A stretch of DNA of 53,303 nucleotides from Luteitalea sp. (GTDB taxonomy: Bacteria; Acidobacteriota; Vicinamibacteria; Vicinamibacterales; Vicinamibacteraceae): positions 1 through 53,303 of the forward strand of contig WHTZ01000043.1 in NCBI GenBank assembly GCA_009377495.1. The letters are read 5' to 3'. A model generated the notes under the pieces. It was not told the origin of the DNA, made no database searches, and was given only the letters and a program-made list of their open reading frames with translations. A program made the translations under genes and the position numbers. Positions 9,927-18,984 of this stretch are shown one piece after another (position 1 is the stretch's first letter; every line of letters starts with the position of its first letter).

Positions 9927-11416
9927 TCACCCTTTACCGGCTCGGTCTTTGCACGTCCACCATAGTACGGATACCGATCCCACCGATCGTCGTCGTTTGT
10001 CGCGCGCGGATCGCCGGTCTCGCGCATCCACTCGTCGAGCAGCCTGCGCAACTCCGCTTTGGATTTCGCCTGCGTCTGGTCATCGGCGAGGTTGCGTAGC
10101 TGTCCCGGATCAGCACGCAGATCGTAGAGCTCTTCGGCGGGTCGCTTGTCGGTGGCCAGATGGAAGAAGCGCGACAAGGTGGCATCGTCGCGACCATCCA
10201 GGAGTGCTTGCTTCGTCGGTCCGCCATCGATGTCACCGAAGGGGCCAACCGAAAAGTACATCTCCGGATCGCCAGCGGGCCACCGGTCGGGTCGAAGATT
10301 GCGGATGTACAACCAGTCGCGTGTCCGCACGGCTCGCATGGGATACGACAGATCACCCTTGCGCACCTGCGCGTGGCGTTCCCGTTCGATGAACACGTGG
10401 TCGCGATCCACATCTTGCTCGTCCGCCGCGAGTGTCAGCAGGCTGCGCCCCGTCATTTGGTCCGGTGGCTCGAGCCCTGCCACCTCCAGGAAGGTGGGCG
10501 CGAGATCGACCAAGCTGACAAAGCCGTCGATCGTCGCCCCTGCCGTGACCTTTCCGGGCCACCGGACGGCCAGCGGCACGTGGGCGCCGGCGTCGTAGAG
10601 ATTGGCTTTGGCGCGCGGAAACGGCATGCCGTTGTCAGAGGTGATTACCACCAGCGTGTTGTCGAGCTCGCCCGCCGCGTCGAGCCGCTTCAAGATCTCC
10701 CCAACTTCGCGGTCGAAGCGCTGCACCTCGGCGTAGTAGTCGGCCAGGTCGCTTCGCACCTCACGTGTGTCTGGTAGATGAGGAGGTACCTCGACCCGAT
10801 CGAGCCCAATTCCGGCGTCGGTGTCTGAGCCCTCCTCATACGGCCGGTGCGGATCCTGACTGCCAAACCAGAATACGAACGGCTGATTGGACGGCTTGCT
10901 CGTCAAGAAGCTGTCGAAATCTTTGAATTGCTCTCCGGCAGGATTGCGCGTCCGGCCACCGGGCTCGAAGCGGCCAGGTCCCCACCCCTTTCGTGTGTAC
11001 CCGACGTAATAGTCTGCTTCCTCCAGCAGGTCTGGATACACGGGGAAGCGCGACGGCAGGAAGCCGTGCAGGTTTGACCCTTCGGCAAGACGATGGGGAT
11101 ATTGGCCGGTGAGGATGGCGGCACGAGATGGTGTGCAGGAGGGCGCGGCCACAAAGGCGTTGCCAAAGAGCACGCCTTCGCGCGCCACGCGATCGAAGAC
11201 CGGCGTCGAGACGGCCTTGTCGTCATAGGCGCTGGCATGCGGCCACGACCAGTCGTCGGCAATCGCCAGCAGAATGTTTGGCCGCTTGGAGGGCCCTGCG
11301 TCCTGCGCGAGAGGCGTGCTGGCCACCAGTGGCGAACGGCTTGCACCGATCATTGCCAGCATCGTCAGAGCGAGACACTGGCACAACACACGCCTCACCG
11401 CTCGCTGTGAGCTCAT
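9923..11416 (-). CDS. Heparan N-sulfatase-like S1 sulfatase
   Basis: A 497-residue sulfatase starting at ATG 11416, with GAGGAG five bases upstream (an in-frame GTG immediately before is less likely). It has a signal peptide (residues about 10-38, CLALTMLAMIGAS). The metal Asp pair D54-D55 is in NILLAIADDWSWPHASAYDD and the active site is C94-T-P-S-R98 in AAPSCTPSRAAILTGQYPHRL. The pattern ADDWSxPHASAY... FPVYPDLLEEADYYVGYTRKGWGPG resembles human sulfamidase (SGSH) and bacterial N-sulfoglucosamine sulfohydrolases more than arylsulfatases. The end DPRATNDDDRWDRYPYYGG also fits that group. Its start is 14 bases after the stop of the TonB receptor upstream, so the two probably form a receptor-sulfatase operon for a sulfated glycan. 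Substrate specificity is inference. Confidence 0.88.
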   Translation of the reverse strand: MSSQRAVRRVLCQCLALTMLAMIGASRSPLVASTPLAQDAGPSKRPNILLAIADDWSWPHASAYDDKAVSTPVFDRVAREGVLFGNAFVAAPSCTPSRAAILTGQYPHRLAEGSNLHGFLPSRFPVYPDLLEEADYYVGYTRKGWGPGRFEPGGRTRNPAGEQFKDFDSFLTSKPSNQPFVFWFGSQDPHRPYEEGSDTDAGIGLDRVEVPPHLPDTREVRSDLADYYAEVQRFDREVGEILKRLDAAGELDNTLVVITSDNGMPFPRAKANLYDAGAHVPLAVRWPGKVTAGATIDGFVSLVDLAPTFLEVAGLEPPDQMTGRSLLTLAADEQDVDRDHVFIERERHAQVRKGDLSYPMRAVRTRDWLYIRNLRPDRWPAGDPEMYFSVGPFGDIDGGPTKQALLDGRDDATLSRFFHLATDKRPAEELYDLRADPGQLRNLADDQTQAKSKAELRRLLDEWMRETGDPRATNDDDRWDRYPYYGGRAKTEPVKGE

Positions 11417-11430
11417 CACGTCTCCTCATG

Positions 11431-14400
11431 TTAGAAGCCAAACCTGAGACCAAGCTGCACGGTTCGAGCGGGTCCAGCGCCCGAGACCACCCCGAAGGCG
11501 GGTGCGCCAAGCACGTGGCCAGGAAGATTGAAGTTCGGATGGTTGAACAAATTGAAGGCCTCGACACGAACTTGCAGCACACGCTCCCCGCCAAACGCGA
11601 TGCTCTTGGCGAGCGAGATGTCGAAGTTGATGACGCCGTCGCCCCGGAGCACGCCACGCGGGCTGTTCCCAAAGGTCAAGGGCGCGGGTTGGGTGAACGC
11701 GTCCGTGAGAAACCACTGCTCGGGCGAGCGCTCGCCGGCCGGCAGCGCCGGATCGCCGGCAACATCCGCACGCAACCCCCCGGCGGAGAACGCGTTGGTG
11801 GTGTTCGTCTGCGTGGTCACCGTAAAGGGCGGTCCTGACTGCAACGTCCCAAGCATCCCCACCGACCATCCACCAAGAACACGGCCAAGCCAACGGTTGG
11901 CCAACCAGCGGCGTCCCGGTCCAATCGGCAGCTCATAGACGGTGCTCATCGTCAGACGATGTCGAATGTCGTTGCCAGCCGGCCCGTAATCGGCTTGCCG
12001 GTTGTAGAAATCGGAGTATGTTCCGACATCGCCCACCTCGGTTAGACCAGAGTCGGTGTCGTTGCGGAAGTGGGCATAGGTGTATGTGCCGAGCAGGCTG
12101 AAGCCACGGTCGAAGCGCCGCTCGATGCGCACCGTTCCGGCGTGATAGTCGGAGCGCCCAATCGACGGCAGCGCGATCATCACATTCGAAAACTGCGGAA
12201 ACGGACGGTCGCGCTGCGTCACGCCAGGCTCCAGCCGCTCGGGAGCAATCTGGTTGATTGACAGGTTTGGCCCCGGCAGCTTTCGCGAGAGATTGCCCAC
12301 ATACGCCGCCTCGAGGACCATGCGGCCAGGCAGCTCTTGCTGGACCCCCAGGTTGAATTGCTGCGCGTAGCCGGCCTTGCGATTCGGCTCGAAGAAGGTG
12401 ACGTCGGTGGTGGTGGGCGAGCCGACCGGCACCGCGCCGAAGCGCTCATCGTGCGGTGCCGCGCCGGCTTCGAGCGGCGGCACCCCGTCGCGCAAATAGA
12501 ACGGCGCCGTCAGGCCGTTGTCTGGTGTCGAGAGACTCGCCGAGCGTTCGAAGCCGAGCGACGCGGAGCTCGCCACGATATGATCGAACGGATGCGCATA
12601 GAAGATACCCGCACCGCCACGCACGACCGTCCGCTCGAGCCCAAAGGGACGCCACGCAAACCCAAAGCGCGGACCAAAGTTGTTCCAGTCGGTCTCGTAC
12701 GGCAGGTCTGACCAGCCGTCGACCCCGGCAAAGCGCACCACACCCGGCGTGCCCGAGACGGGATTGCGCGCTTCCGGATCGAAGCTATTCATCCGCTGGT
12801 TTGTATCTTTGATCGGCGTGTCCACCTCCCACCGCACCCCGAGGTTGATGGTGAGATTGCGGCTCAGCGTCCAGTCATCCTGCAGGAACCCTGCCAGATA
12901 CCAACTCGAGCGATCGAGCACCTCGGTCTCGCGGACGGACACACTGTTGGGGAATCCAAGGAGCAAGCTGGCCACCCCATGGCCCGTGCCACTTTGCCCA
13001 GGGAGTGCGGTTGGCTGCGTGGTGAAGCTGAAATCGCCAGAGATCGAGGGACGATTGACCTCGTAGTTGAACGACGGCCGCACTTCGAAGCCCGCCTTCC
13101 AGGTGTGGCGGCCCCGCACGTAGGACAGCGTATCGACGAGCTGATGCTGCTCAATGGGAAATTGCCGGCGTTCGTGAGTGGTGGCTCCGAGCGGGGCGAT
13201 CCCCGCAATCGAAAACCGCGGGAACGCTTCGTCTGAGACACCCTGCAAACCGAGCTGCGACGGCCAGCCACCGCCGAGTCCCGGCGAGATGGTATGGTGG
13301 AAGCGCCTCACGTAGGTATAACGGAGCTCGTTTACTGCCTTACCAAATGTGCGCGTGTGACTGACAGAGACGTTGTGCTGGTGGTTCAGCGGACGGTTCT
13401 GCGTATCGGCCGCCGGTTCTGGCAGCACGCTCGCACGAGACGTATTGTCCGTCTCGAAGAGATAGCGGCCGGTGAGTTTGTCGCGGTTCGTGAGCGTGTG
13501 GTCGATTTTGATGAGGTAATTGTCGCGCTCGAGGCGCTCCGTCTGGTTGGCACTGAAGTTGTTGGCGCCGCTGGCATTGTCCGGCGGACGATTGGGCAGC
13601 GGGTACAGCTCCATCAACTGCAACGCCACCGGATCGAGCCGGTCGGACGGAATGACATTGCCGGGAAACGGTTGCCGAGTCCCATCCGCCGTGGTGATTG
13701 CGGGGTCGTACATCACAATCCGATTCCCGCCCGCATCCAGCGTCTGCGAGAAATCGCCCCGCCGCTCGAGCGCGGTGGGAACCGTCAGCACACGCGTCTG
13801 CCCAAGCTTTCTCCGGGAACCCTCGTAGGAGAAAAAGAAGAACGTGCGGTCATGCACGATGGGCCCACCCAATGTGCCGCCGAAGACGTTGTAGCGGAGC
13901 GGCTCTTTCTCCTTGTTCCCGTCGACAACCGGCGCAAAGAAGCCGGCGGCATCGAGCGCGTCGTGACGAAAGTACTCGAAGCCGACGCCGCGAAACGTGT
14001 TGGTGCCAGATTTCGTGGTAGCCGTGATGACCCCGCCGGCCGAGCCACCGTACTCTGCGGCGTAGTTGTTGCTCAGCACCCTTACTTCTTGCACCGTTTC
14101 CACGGGCGGATCGACATCGATCTGGCCGATACCGAGCCGCATGTTCTGGGCCGTCCCGCCGTCAATGGAAAACGTCTGGCTCTGAGTTCGACCACCGGCG
14201 AGACTGAAGTTCGGTTTGCTTCCCGAATCGTAGTTCACGAAGACCGCCGCACCCGTCATTCTGATGAGGTTCATGGCGCGGCGGTCTCCCAGCGGCATGC
14301 CCTCCACCGCGCGTGCCTCGACCAACTGCCCCAGGTCTGACGATCGCCCTTCGAGCAGCGGCAGCTCGGCATTGACGCTCACCGTGTCGGTCATGGCGCC

Positions 14401-14751
14401 GACCGCCAGCGTGAGGTCCAGGCCAACCCTCGCTTGTGTGGTGACGGTCACCCCCTCACGACGATAGGTGGAAAATCCCTCGAGCGCGGCTTCCACGACG
14501 TACCCGCCGATCGGCACCGGCTGCAATACGTAGAACCCTTCGTTGTTGCTGACCCCGAGCACTTGCTGGCCGGTTCCCGTGTGTGTAGCTGTGACCGTCA
14601 CACCCGGCAAGACGCCGCCGGTGTCGTCCCTGACAAACCCGCTGATGGTCGCCTCAGCCCCTTGCGCCTGCACGGAGGGCGCGAAACACAGGCTCGAGAG
14701 CAGCCAGATCGCGCACACACAAATGGCGCGCTGCACACGTCCGATGCACAT
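11431..14751 (-). CDS. TonB-dependent (Oar-like) outer-membrane receptor
   Basis: A 1106-residue outer-membrane protein. The start at 14751 is supported by GGAGG seven bases upstream; the frame is open to 14784. Residues about 1-30 are a signal peptide (ICVCAIWLLSSLCFAPSVQA). Residues about 34-120 are a carboxypeptidase-regulatory-like domain (ISGFVRDDTGGVLPGVTVTA ... GGYVVEAALEGFSTY). A plug domain follows (FSIDGG, VQEVRVLSNNYAAEYGGSAG, GVITATTKSGTN), then a long beta-barrel (GGTLGGPIVHDRTFFFFSYE) ending in TVQLGLRFGF with the terminal aromatic needed for barrel assembly. It probably imports or senses an oligosaccharide released by the neighbouring sulfatase and GH31. It is divergent from the GH31 gene with 201 bases between. 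Confidence 0.93.
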   Translation of the reverse strand: MCIGRVQRAICVCAIWLLSSLCFAPSVQAQGAEATISGFVRDDTGGVLPGVTVTATHTGTGQQVLGVSNNEGFYVLQPVPIGGYVVEAALEGFSTYRREGVTVTTQARVGLDLTLAVGAMTDTVSVNAELPLLEGRSSDLGQLVEARAVEGMPLGDRRAMNLIRMTGAAVFVNYDSGSKPNFSLAGGRTQSQTFSIDGGTAQNMRLGIGQIDVDPPVETVQEVRVLSNNYAAEYGGSAGGVITATTKSGTNTFRGVGFEYFRHDALDAAGFFAPVVDGNKEKEPLRYNVFGGTLGGPIVHDRTFFFFSYEGSRRKLGQTRVLTVPTALERRGDFSQTLDAGGNRIVMYDPAITTADGTRQPFPGNVIPSDRLDPVALQLMELYPLPNRPPDNASGANNFSANQTERLERDNYLIKIDHTLTNRDKLTGRYLFETDNTSRASVLPEPAADTQNRPLNHQHNVSVSHTRTFGKAVNELRYTYVRRFHHTISPGLGGGWPSQLGLQGVSDEAFPRFSIAGIAPLGATTHERRQFPIEQHQLVDTLSYVRGRHTWKAGFEVRPSFNYEVNRPSISGDFSFTTQPTALPGQSGTGHGVASLLLGFPNSVSVRETEVLDRSSWYLAGFLQDDWTLSRNLTINLGVRWEVDTPIKDTNQRMNSFDPEARNPVSGTPGVVRFAGVDGWSDLPYETDWNNFGPRFGFAWRPFGLERTVVRGGAGIFYAHPFDHIVASSASLGFERSASLSTPDNGLTAPFYLRDGVPPLEAGAAPHDERFGAVPVGSPTTTDVTFFEPNRKAGYAQQFNLGVQQELPGRMVLEAAYVGNLSRKLPGPNLSINQIAPERLEPGVTQRDRPFPQFSNVMIALPSIGRSDYHAGTVRIERRFDRGFSLLGTYTYAHFRNDTDSGLTEVGDVGTYSDFYNRQADYGPAGNDIRHRLTMSTVYELPIGPGRRWLANRWLGRVLGGWSVGMLGTLQSGPPFTVTTQTNTTNAFSAGGLRADVAGDPALPAGERSPEQWFLTDAFTQPAPLTFGNSPRGVLRGDGVINFDISLAKSIAFGGERVLQVRVEAFNLFNHPNFNLPGHVLGAPAFGVVSGAGPARTVQLGLRFGF

Positions 14752-14805
14752 GAGGAGTCCTCCCATGACCGTCGAAGAGTCCACGGTCGTGCTGGAATGG
14801 TGTTT

Positions 14806-14835
14806 ACGCTACGTGTGCGCCTGCGGTGCTGTCAA
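14806..14835 (-). promoter_or_regulatory. Probable sigma-70 promoter of the TonB receptor-sulfatase operon
   Basis: Read on the minus strand, a consensus TTGACA (-35, complement of 14830-14835) and TAGCGT (-10, complement of 14806-14811) are spaced by 18 bases, about 55 bases upstream of the receptor start at 14751. No other promoter candidate was seen for this operon in the 201-base divergent gap. Confidence 0.5.
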
Positions 14836-14937
14836 GAAGTTCCGCGCTCTAGAATGGGCTGCCCTTATGGTGGCGACAGAACTTCTGATTGGACAGCCAC
14901 CCACACACGCGTTACGCTCGGAGGAAATCAACTCAAA

Positions 14938-14952
14938 ATATCATAATACTAT
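14938..14952. promoter_or_regulatory. Putative FadR-type GntR operator abutting the GH31 start codon
   Basis: ATATCATAATACTAT is the reverse complement (14 of 15 bases) of the motif at 18961-18975 in front of the gntR gene. It directly precedes the ATG at 14953. The best nearby ribosome site, GGAGGAAA (14920-14927), is 25 bases from the ATG, too far to serve it, so the transcript may be leaderless with the motif overlapping the -10 region. A repressor bound here would block GH31 expression. Inference from sequence only. Confidence 0.5.
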
Positions 14953-17259
14953 ATGTCTCAACGTCCGTCTCGTCGCGAAGCCTTGAAGCAGCTCGGTACG
15001 GCCGGTGCTGGTGTGGTGCTCGCTCGGGGCATCATCCGTGGGCAGGATGCCGATATCATCGTGGCCGGCCGCCCGGTGGAGATTGCCGTCTTCTCGCTGT
15101 CTCCATCGACGGTCCGCATCACCGTCCGGCCTCTCGAGGGCGGCCGCCCAACCGCGGTGGCCGTAGATGGCGCGCTCGCGCGCGAGGACACCGGCCAGGC
15201 GCTGGCGCAGGCCCGCGCGCCCGACGCGTTCTCACCGGTCACGGCAGGCGACCTGACCGTCCGGTTCACCGGCGGTCGCCCCACCATTCATGTCGAGACG
15301 CGCACCGGTGAGCTCGTGCAGCAACTCACGCTCGATGCGCGAGCGGCGGGGATGTCGTTCCTCTTGGGCAAGGGCCCCTTGCTCGGCCTCGGCGAAGGCG
15401 GACCGCAGTTCGACCGCAAAGGATCCACGGACCGCATGCGCAACGGACAGGGCGGTTACCGGTTGCGCACGCACGGTGGCCGTGTCCCTGTTCAGTGGCT
15501 CGTCGGAACGGATGGATGGGGCATGTTCATCCACCAGCCACTCGGTCTGTTCGATTTCACGCAGAGCCAAGGCACGTTCACACCGGGCTTGTCGGTGAGG
15601 GGTGACGGACCGCCAAAGGCCGTCGATCCGCTCCCGCTCGATGTGTTCGTTGTCGCCTCGCGCGAGCCCGCGACCATCATGGCGGAATACGCCCGCATCA
15701 CGGGACACCCTGAGCTGCCCGCACTCTGGACGTTGGGCTACATGCAGTCGCACCGGACGTTGGCTGGACCCGACGAGATCATGTGGGTCGCGCGCACGTT
15801 ACGCGAGAAGAAGCTGCCGTGCGACACGCTCATCTACCTCGGGACGGAGTTCACGCCGTCGGGATGGAACACTCGCAACGGCGAGTTCACGTGGCACGAC
15901 GGCAACTTCCCGGATCCACAAGGGATGATCGAGAAGCTGCACGCCCAGCACTTTCGTGTCGTACTCCACGTGGTGATCGAAGGGCGTCAGCTGAGCGGAA
16001 CCGTGCACGAGCGGTGCGATCCGAAGAACGCCGTTCCAAGCGGCCGCACGCCTGACGACCGCTGGCCAGACGACCGCAACGTGCCGTGCTATTGGCCGTA
16101 CCACAAGCCGGTCTTCGACCTCGGCATCGACGGGTGGTGGCCCGACCAGGGCGATGGGCTCGACGCCGCTTCGCGCCTCAGCCGCATCCGCATGTATTGG
16201 GAAGGCTCGCAGCTCTGGCGGCCAAACGAGCGGCCGTTCGCGCTACACCGCAACGGGTATGCGGGCATGCAGCGCTATGCCGCGTTCCTCTGGTCGGGCG
16301 ACGTCTACTCCACCTGGGAGACACTGCGCACCCACGTGCCCGTGGCGATCAACACGGCCTTGAGTGGTATCCCGCTCTGGGGCACGGACATCGGCGGCTT
16401 CGTGCCCACGAAGGAGTACACCGGTGAGTTGCACGCCCGCTGGTTTCAGTTTGGCGCGTTCTGCCCGCTCTTCCGCGCGCACGGTCGCACGTGGCACCTG
16501 CGCCTGCCGTGGGGGTGGAACACCGGCAAGCTCGGACCGAGCGAGATCTCGCGCTACGGTGAGGCCGCCAATCCTGATGCAAGCGAGCTCAATAACTCTG
16601 AGGTCGAGCCGATCTGCCGCAAATACCTCGAGCTGCGGTACCGGCTCATGCCGTATCTCTATAGCGTTGTGCACGAGAGCTGCCAGACGGGCCTGCCCGT
16701 CATGCGGGCGCTTTGGCTGCACTATCCAGACGACGCGACGGCCATCGCTCGCGGCGACCAATACCTGTGGGGACGCGACATCCTCGTTGCGCCGGTGACC
16801 GAACCGGGCGCCACATCCCGTCGAGTGTATCTGCCCCGCGGCACGTGGTTCGATTTCTGGACGGAACAAACGGTAGAAGGCTCACGCGACGTCGATCGAG
16901 CCGTCGACCTCACCACCATGCCGCTCTACGTGCGCGCCGGATCCATCCTGCCGTTCGGACCCGTCAAGCAACACACAGATGAGCGAGTCGATGGACCGCT
17001 CACGCTCGTCGTGTATCCAGGAGCAGACGGCACGTTCACGCTCTACGAGGACGACGGGAAGACATTCGAGTACCGCAAAGGGGCGTGGATGGGCATCGAG
17101 CTGGCCTGGCGTGACGCGGCCCGCCAGCTCACGCTCCGACTCGCCAGCGGATCCCGCATGCTCCCGCCCGCGAAGCGGTCCATCGAGGTGCGACTCGCTG
17201 GCCAGAAAGACACGCGCGCCGTTGTCTTCGCAGGCGAGCCCCTGGACGTGACGATTTAG
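14953..17259 (+). CDS. Tat-exported glycoside hydrolase family 31 enzyme
   Basis: A 768-residue GH31 glycosidase. Residues 1-30 form a twin-arginine signal (SRREALKQLGTAGAGVVLARG). An N-terminal beta-sandwich (about 35-240) precedes the TIM barrel (about 250-600). The nucleophile is D398 in GIDGWWPDQGD and the acid/base D450 in FLWSGDVYSTWETLR. SGIPLWGTDIGGF and RYRLMPYLYSVVHE are hallmark stretches. A C-terminal beta domain with VYPGADGTFTLYEDDG finishes the protein. Known GH31 members cleave terminal alpha-glucosides, alpha-xylosides, alpha-galactosides or sulfoquinovosides. The usual nucleophile context xDxxE here reads DQGD, so substrate assignment is open. It is divergent from the receptor-sulfatase operon and has the putative GntR operator at its start. 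Confidence 0.92.
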   Translation: MSQRPSRREALKQLGTAGAGVVLARGIIRGQDADIIVAGRPVEIAVFSLSPSTVRITVRPLEGGRPTAVAVDGALAREDTGQALAQARAPDAFSPVTAGDLTVRFTGGRPTIHVETRTGELVQQLTLDARAAGMSFLLGKGPLLGLGEGGPQFDRKGSTDRMRNGQGGYRLRTHGGRVPVQWLVGTDGWGMFIHQPLGLFDFTQSQGTFTPGLSVRGDGPPKAVDPLPLDVFVVASREPATIMAEYARITGHPELPALWTLGYMQSHRTLAGPDEIMWVARTLREKKLPCDTLIYLGTEFTPSGWNTRNGEFTWHDGNFPDPQGMIEKLHAQHFRVVLHVVIEGRQLSGTVHERCDPKNAVPSGRTPDDRWPDDRNVPCYWPYHKPVFDLGIDGWWPDQGDGLDAASRLSRIRMYWEGSQLWRPNERPFALHRNGYAGMQRYAAFLWSGDVYSTWETLRTHVPVAINTALSGIPLWGTDIGGFVPTKEYTGELHARWFQFGAFCPLFRAHGRTWHLRLPWGWNTGKLGPSEISRYGEAANPDASELNNSEVEPICRKYLELRYRLMPYLYSVVHESCQTGLPVMRALWLHYPDDATAIARGDQYLWGRDILVAPVTEPGATSRRVYLPRGTWFDFWTEQTVEGSRDVDRAVDLTTMPLYVRAGSILPFGPVKQHTDERVDGPLTLVVYPGADGTFTLYEDDGKTFEYRKGAWMGIELAWRDAARQLTLRLASGSRMLPPAKRSIEVRLAGQKDTRAVVFAGEPLDVTI

Positions 17260-17325
17260 CGAGAAACGGGAGGTGTGCTGCCTGGTGTCTCGGTGACGTG
17301 AAGCTCATTTTCTAGTGGCCGGGGC

Positions 17326-17391
17326 AGTAGCGAAGCTCCGCCTCAAACCGCCGAGCCTCGGCGAACCACGGTGGGGCGGATCTTCGCTACT
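17326..17391. repeat. 66-bp inverted-repeat element after GH31
   Basis: Outer arms AGTAGCGAAGCTCCGCC (17326-17342) and its complement (17375-17391) match at 16 of 17 positions, and the interior contains a second CGCCGAG/CTCGGCG stem. The whole can fold as one long hairpin. It lies in the 208-base gap between the convergent GH31 and sulfatase genes. It looks like a miniature mobile or REP-type element. No gene is seen in 17260-17467. Confidence 0.75.
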
Positions 17392-17395
17392 AGAT

Positions 17396-17420
17396 GCGCG
17401 GCCGCCGACGGCGGCCGCGC
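17396..17420. terminator. Perfect 11-bp GC-rich hairpin between convergent genes
   Basis: GCGCGGCCGCC (17396-17406), loop GAC, and the exact complement (17410-17420). It directly follows the 66-bp inverted repeat and precedes the sulfatase 3' end at 17468. The stem composition resembles the GTAGGG/TTTA family but the loop differs. A bidirectional terminator role is likely but lacks a U-tract. Confidence 0.55.
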
Positions 17421-17467
17421 CTAAGACAGCTTCTAAGGCCGCACCCTCAGAAAACTTGCTTCATCTC

Positions 17468-18904
17468 TCACGACTTCGGCCTTAGAAGATGTCTAGCGTA
17501 GTCTGCTCCATTGAGGCTACGAACCACGGACTGCTGCCACGCTTCGAGCTGGGCTTTCATGGCGTCCGTACGGTCGGGGTGTTCATCGACCAGGTCATGT
17601 TCCTCCTTGGGGTCGGTCGAGAGATCGAAGAGAGCGTAGCGGAAGCCGTCTCCTTCCGGGATGACATGGAGCTTGTAATGGCCGTCGATCCAGCTGGCAT
17701 GACCGGGCAGATCGGCGTCAGAATGGACGTCGGTGAGCTTACCCGTCTCGAAAGGGGGCTTTGTCTCGGCGCGCACTGTCTGACCCGTGCGCTCTTCTTC
17801 CGCCAGTTCCTCGAGCAGCTCACTGCTGCGTACCCGCTGGCCCTCTGCCGGGTATCTCCAGAACCCCAGAGGCTTCGGCCGGCTCGATAGCTCGCCGTCG
17901 ATCAAGGGCACCAGGCTGATGCCGTCGAGCGGCACTTGGTTGCGAGCATCGACGCCGACCACGTCGAGCAGTGTCGGATAGATGTCCACTGTGCCGGAGG
18001 GTAGATCAGTGGTGCGAGGCGTCGGAATCCGCGATGGCCATTCGATGATTCCAGGAACCCTAATGCCTCCTTCCCACAGCGTGTCCTTCCCTCCTCTGAG
18101 ACCACCCGTGGACCCCTCGGGAATGGCGCCATTGTCGCTCGTGTACCAAAGCAGCGTGTTGTCGGCCACACCGAGCTCACGGAGCTCCCGCCTGAGGTGT
18201 CCCATCGCCCGATCCATGGCCGTGACCTCACCGAGGAAGTGCCTGAGCTTCTCCGGCTGGTCCTTGTACAGCTCGAGGTCTTTTGCCAGCGCCTCGTGCG
18301 GATTATGCGGCGAACCGAACCAAATCACGGCGAGGAAAGGCTGTTTGGCTTGGACAGCGGACCGCATGAACTCCAGGGCGGCGTTCACCGTGACCATGGA
18401 GCCCTCGCCTTCGGTCTTCACCGCGGCTCCCTTGTCGCTCATCCACGGGTCGATGTCGTAGAAGTTGGGGCTGGAAAACCATTCGTCGAAGCCACTATTG
18501 CCGGGAGAGACGGGACTGTCGGCCCGCACCGAGCCAAGATGCCACTTGCCGAAGTGACCGGTCCGGTATCCGGCACCTTGCAATACCTCGGCAACGGTGA
18601 TCTCCTGCGATCGGAGCGAGTAACCCCAGGTGAAGCAGCCAAAACGATTGGGGTGCCGTCCCGTCAGCACACTACCGCGTGACGGCGAGCACACCGGCGC
18701 CGCGGCGTAGAAGCGATCGAAGCGAAGACCAGAGGCCGCCATCTCGTCAAAGGTCGGCGTCTTCAAAACGGGATGACCGTAGTACGCCACATCTCCCCAG
18801 CCTTGATCGTCGGCCATCGCAAGAATGACGTTGGGCTGCTGTTCCGACGCACACCCCGTCAGCGTCAGCAGACTAGCGACGATCCAAAAAGAGGCAGCAC
18901 CCAT
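17468..18904 (-). CDS. Lipoprotein S1-family sulfatase (CSPSR active site)
   Basis: A 478-residue sulfatase. I start it at ATG 18904, four bases after GGAG, because this gives a normal lipoprotein signal with lipobox LTGC (Cys18); an upstream frame to 18973 crosses the promoter. The Asp pair is D32-D33 in VILAMADDQGWGD, and the formylglycine motif is C72-S-P-S-R76. GYRTGHFGKWHLG and WYTSDNGAIPEGSTGGLRG are typical of N-acetylgalactosamine/iduronate-type arylsulfatases. It is likely anchored in a membrane facing the periplasm. It shares its AT-rich promoter region, and possibly regulation, with the divergent GntR regulator. Confidence 0.9.
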   Translation of the reverse strand: MGAASFWIVASLLTLTGCASEQQPNVILAMADDQGWGDVAYYGHPVLKTPTFDEMAASGLRFDRFYAAAPVCSPSRGSVLTGRHPNRFGCFTWGYSLRSQEITVAEVLQGAGYRTGHFGKWHLGSVRADSPVSPGNSGFDEWFSSPNFYDIDPWMSDKGAAVKTEGEGSMVTVNAALEFMRSAVQAKQPFLAVIWFGSPHNPHEALAKDLELYKDQPEKLRHFLGEVTAMDRAMGHLRRELRELGVADNTLLWYTSDNGAIPEGSTGGLRGGKDTLWEGGIRVPGIIEWPSRIPTPRTTDLPSGTVDIYPTLLDVVGVDARNQVPLDGISLVPLIDGELSSRPKPLGFWRYPAEGQRVRSSELLEELAEEERTGQTVRAETKPPFETGKLTDVHSDADLPGHASWIDGHYKLHVIPEGDGFRYALFDLSTDPKEEHDLVDEHPDRTDAMKAQLEAWQQSVVRSLNGADYARHLLRPKS

Positions 18905-18960
18905 GGTGCTCCGGATCACCCTGCCTGCAGAGCGGTGACCGCGACCTTGATCGTCAGAAA

Positions 18961-18980
18961 ATAGTATTATCATATGATAC
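18961..18980. promoter_or_regulatory. Putative GntR autoregulatory operator and divergent promoter
   Basis: ATAGTATTATCATAT (18961-18975) is shared at 14 of 15 bases with the GH31 upstream site. It overlaps a 12-bp perfect palindrome TATCATATGATA (18968-18979) and can be read as half sites GTATTAT and ATGATAC separated by three bases (18964-18980). TATGAT (18973-18978) sits six bases before the ATG at 18985, the spacing expected of a leaderless transcript. Such a site would let the regulator control itself and the divergent sulfatase. Confidence 0.55.
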
Positions 18981-18984
18981 GTCT

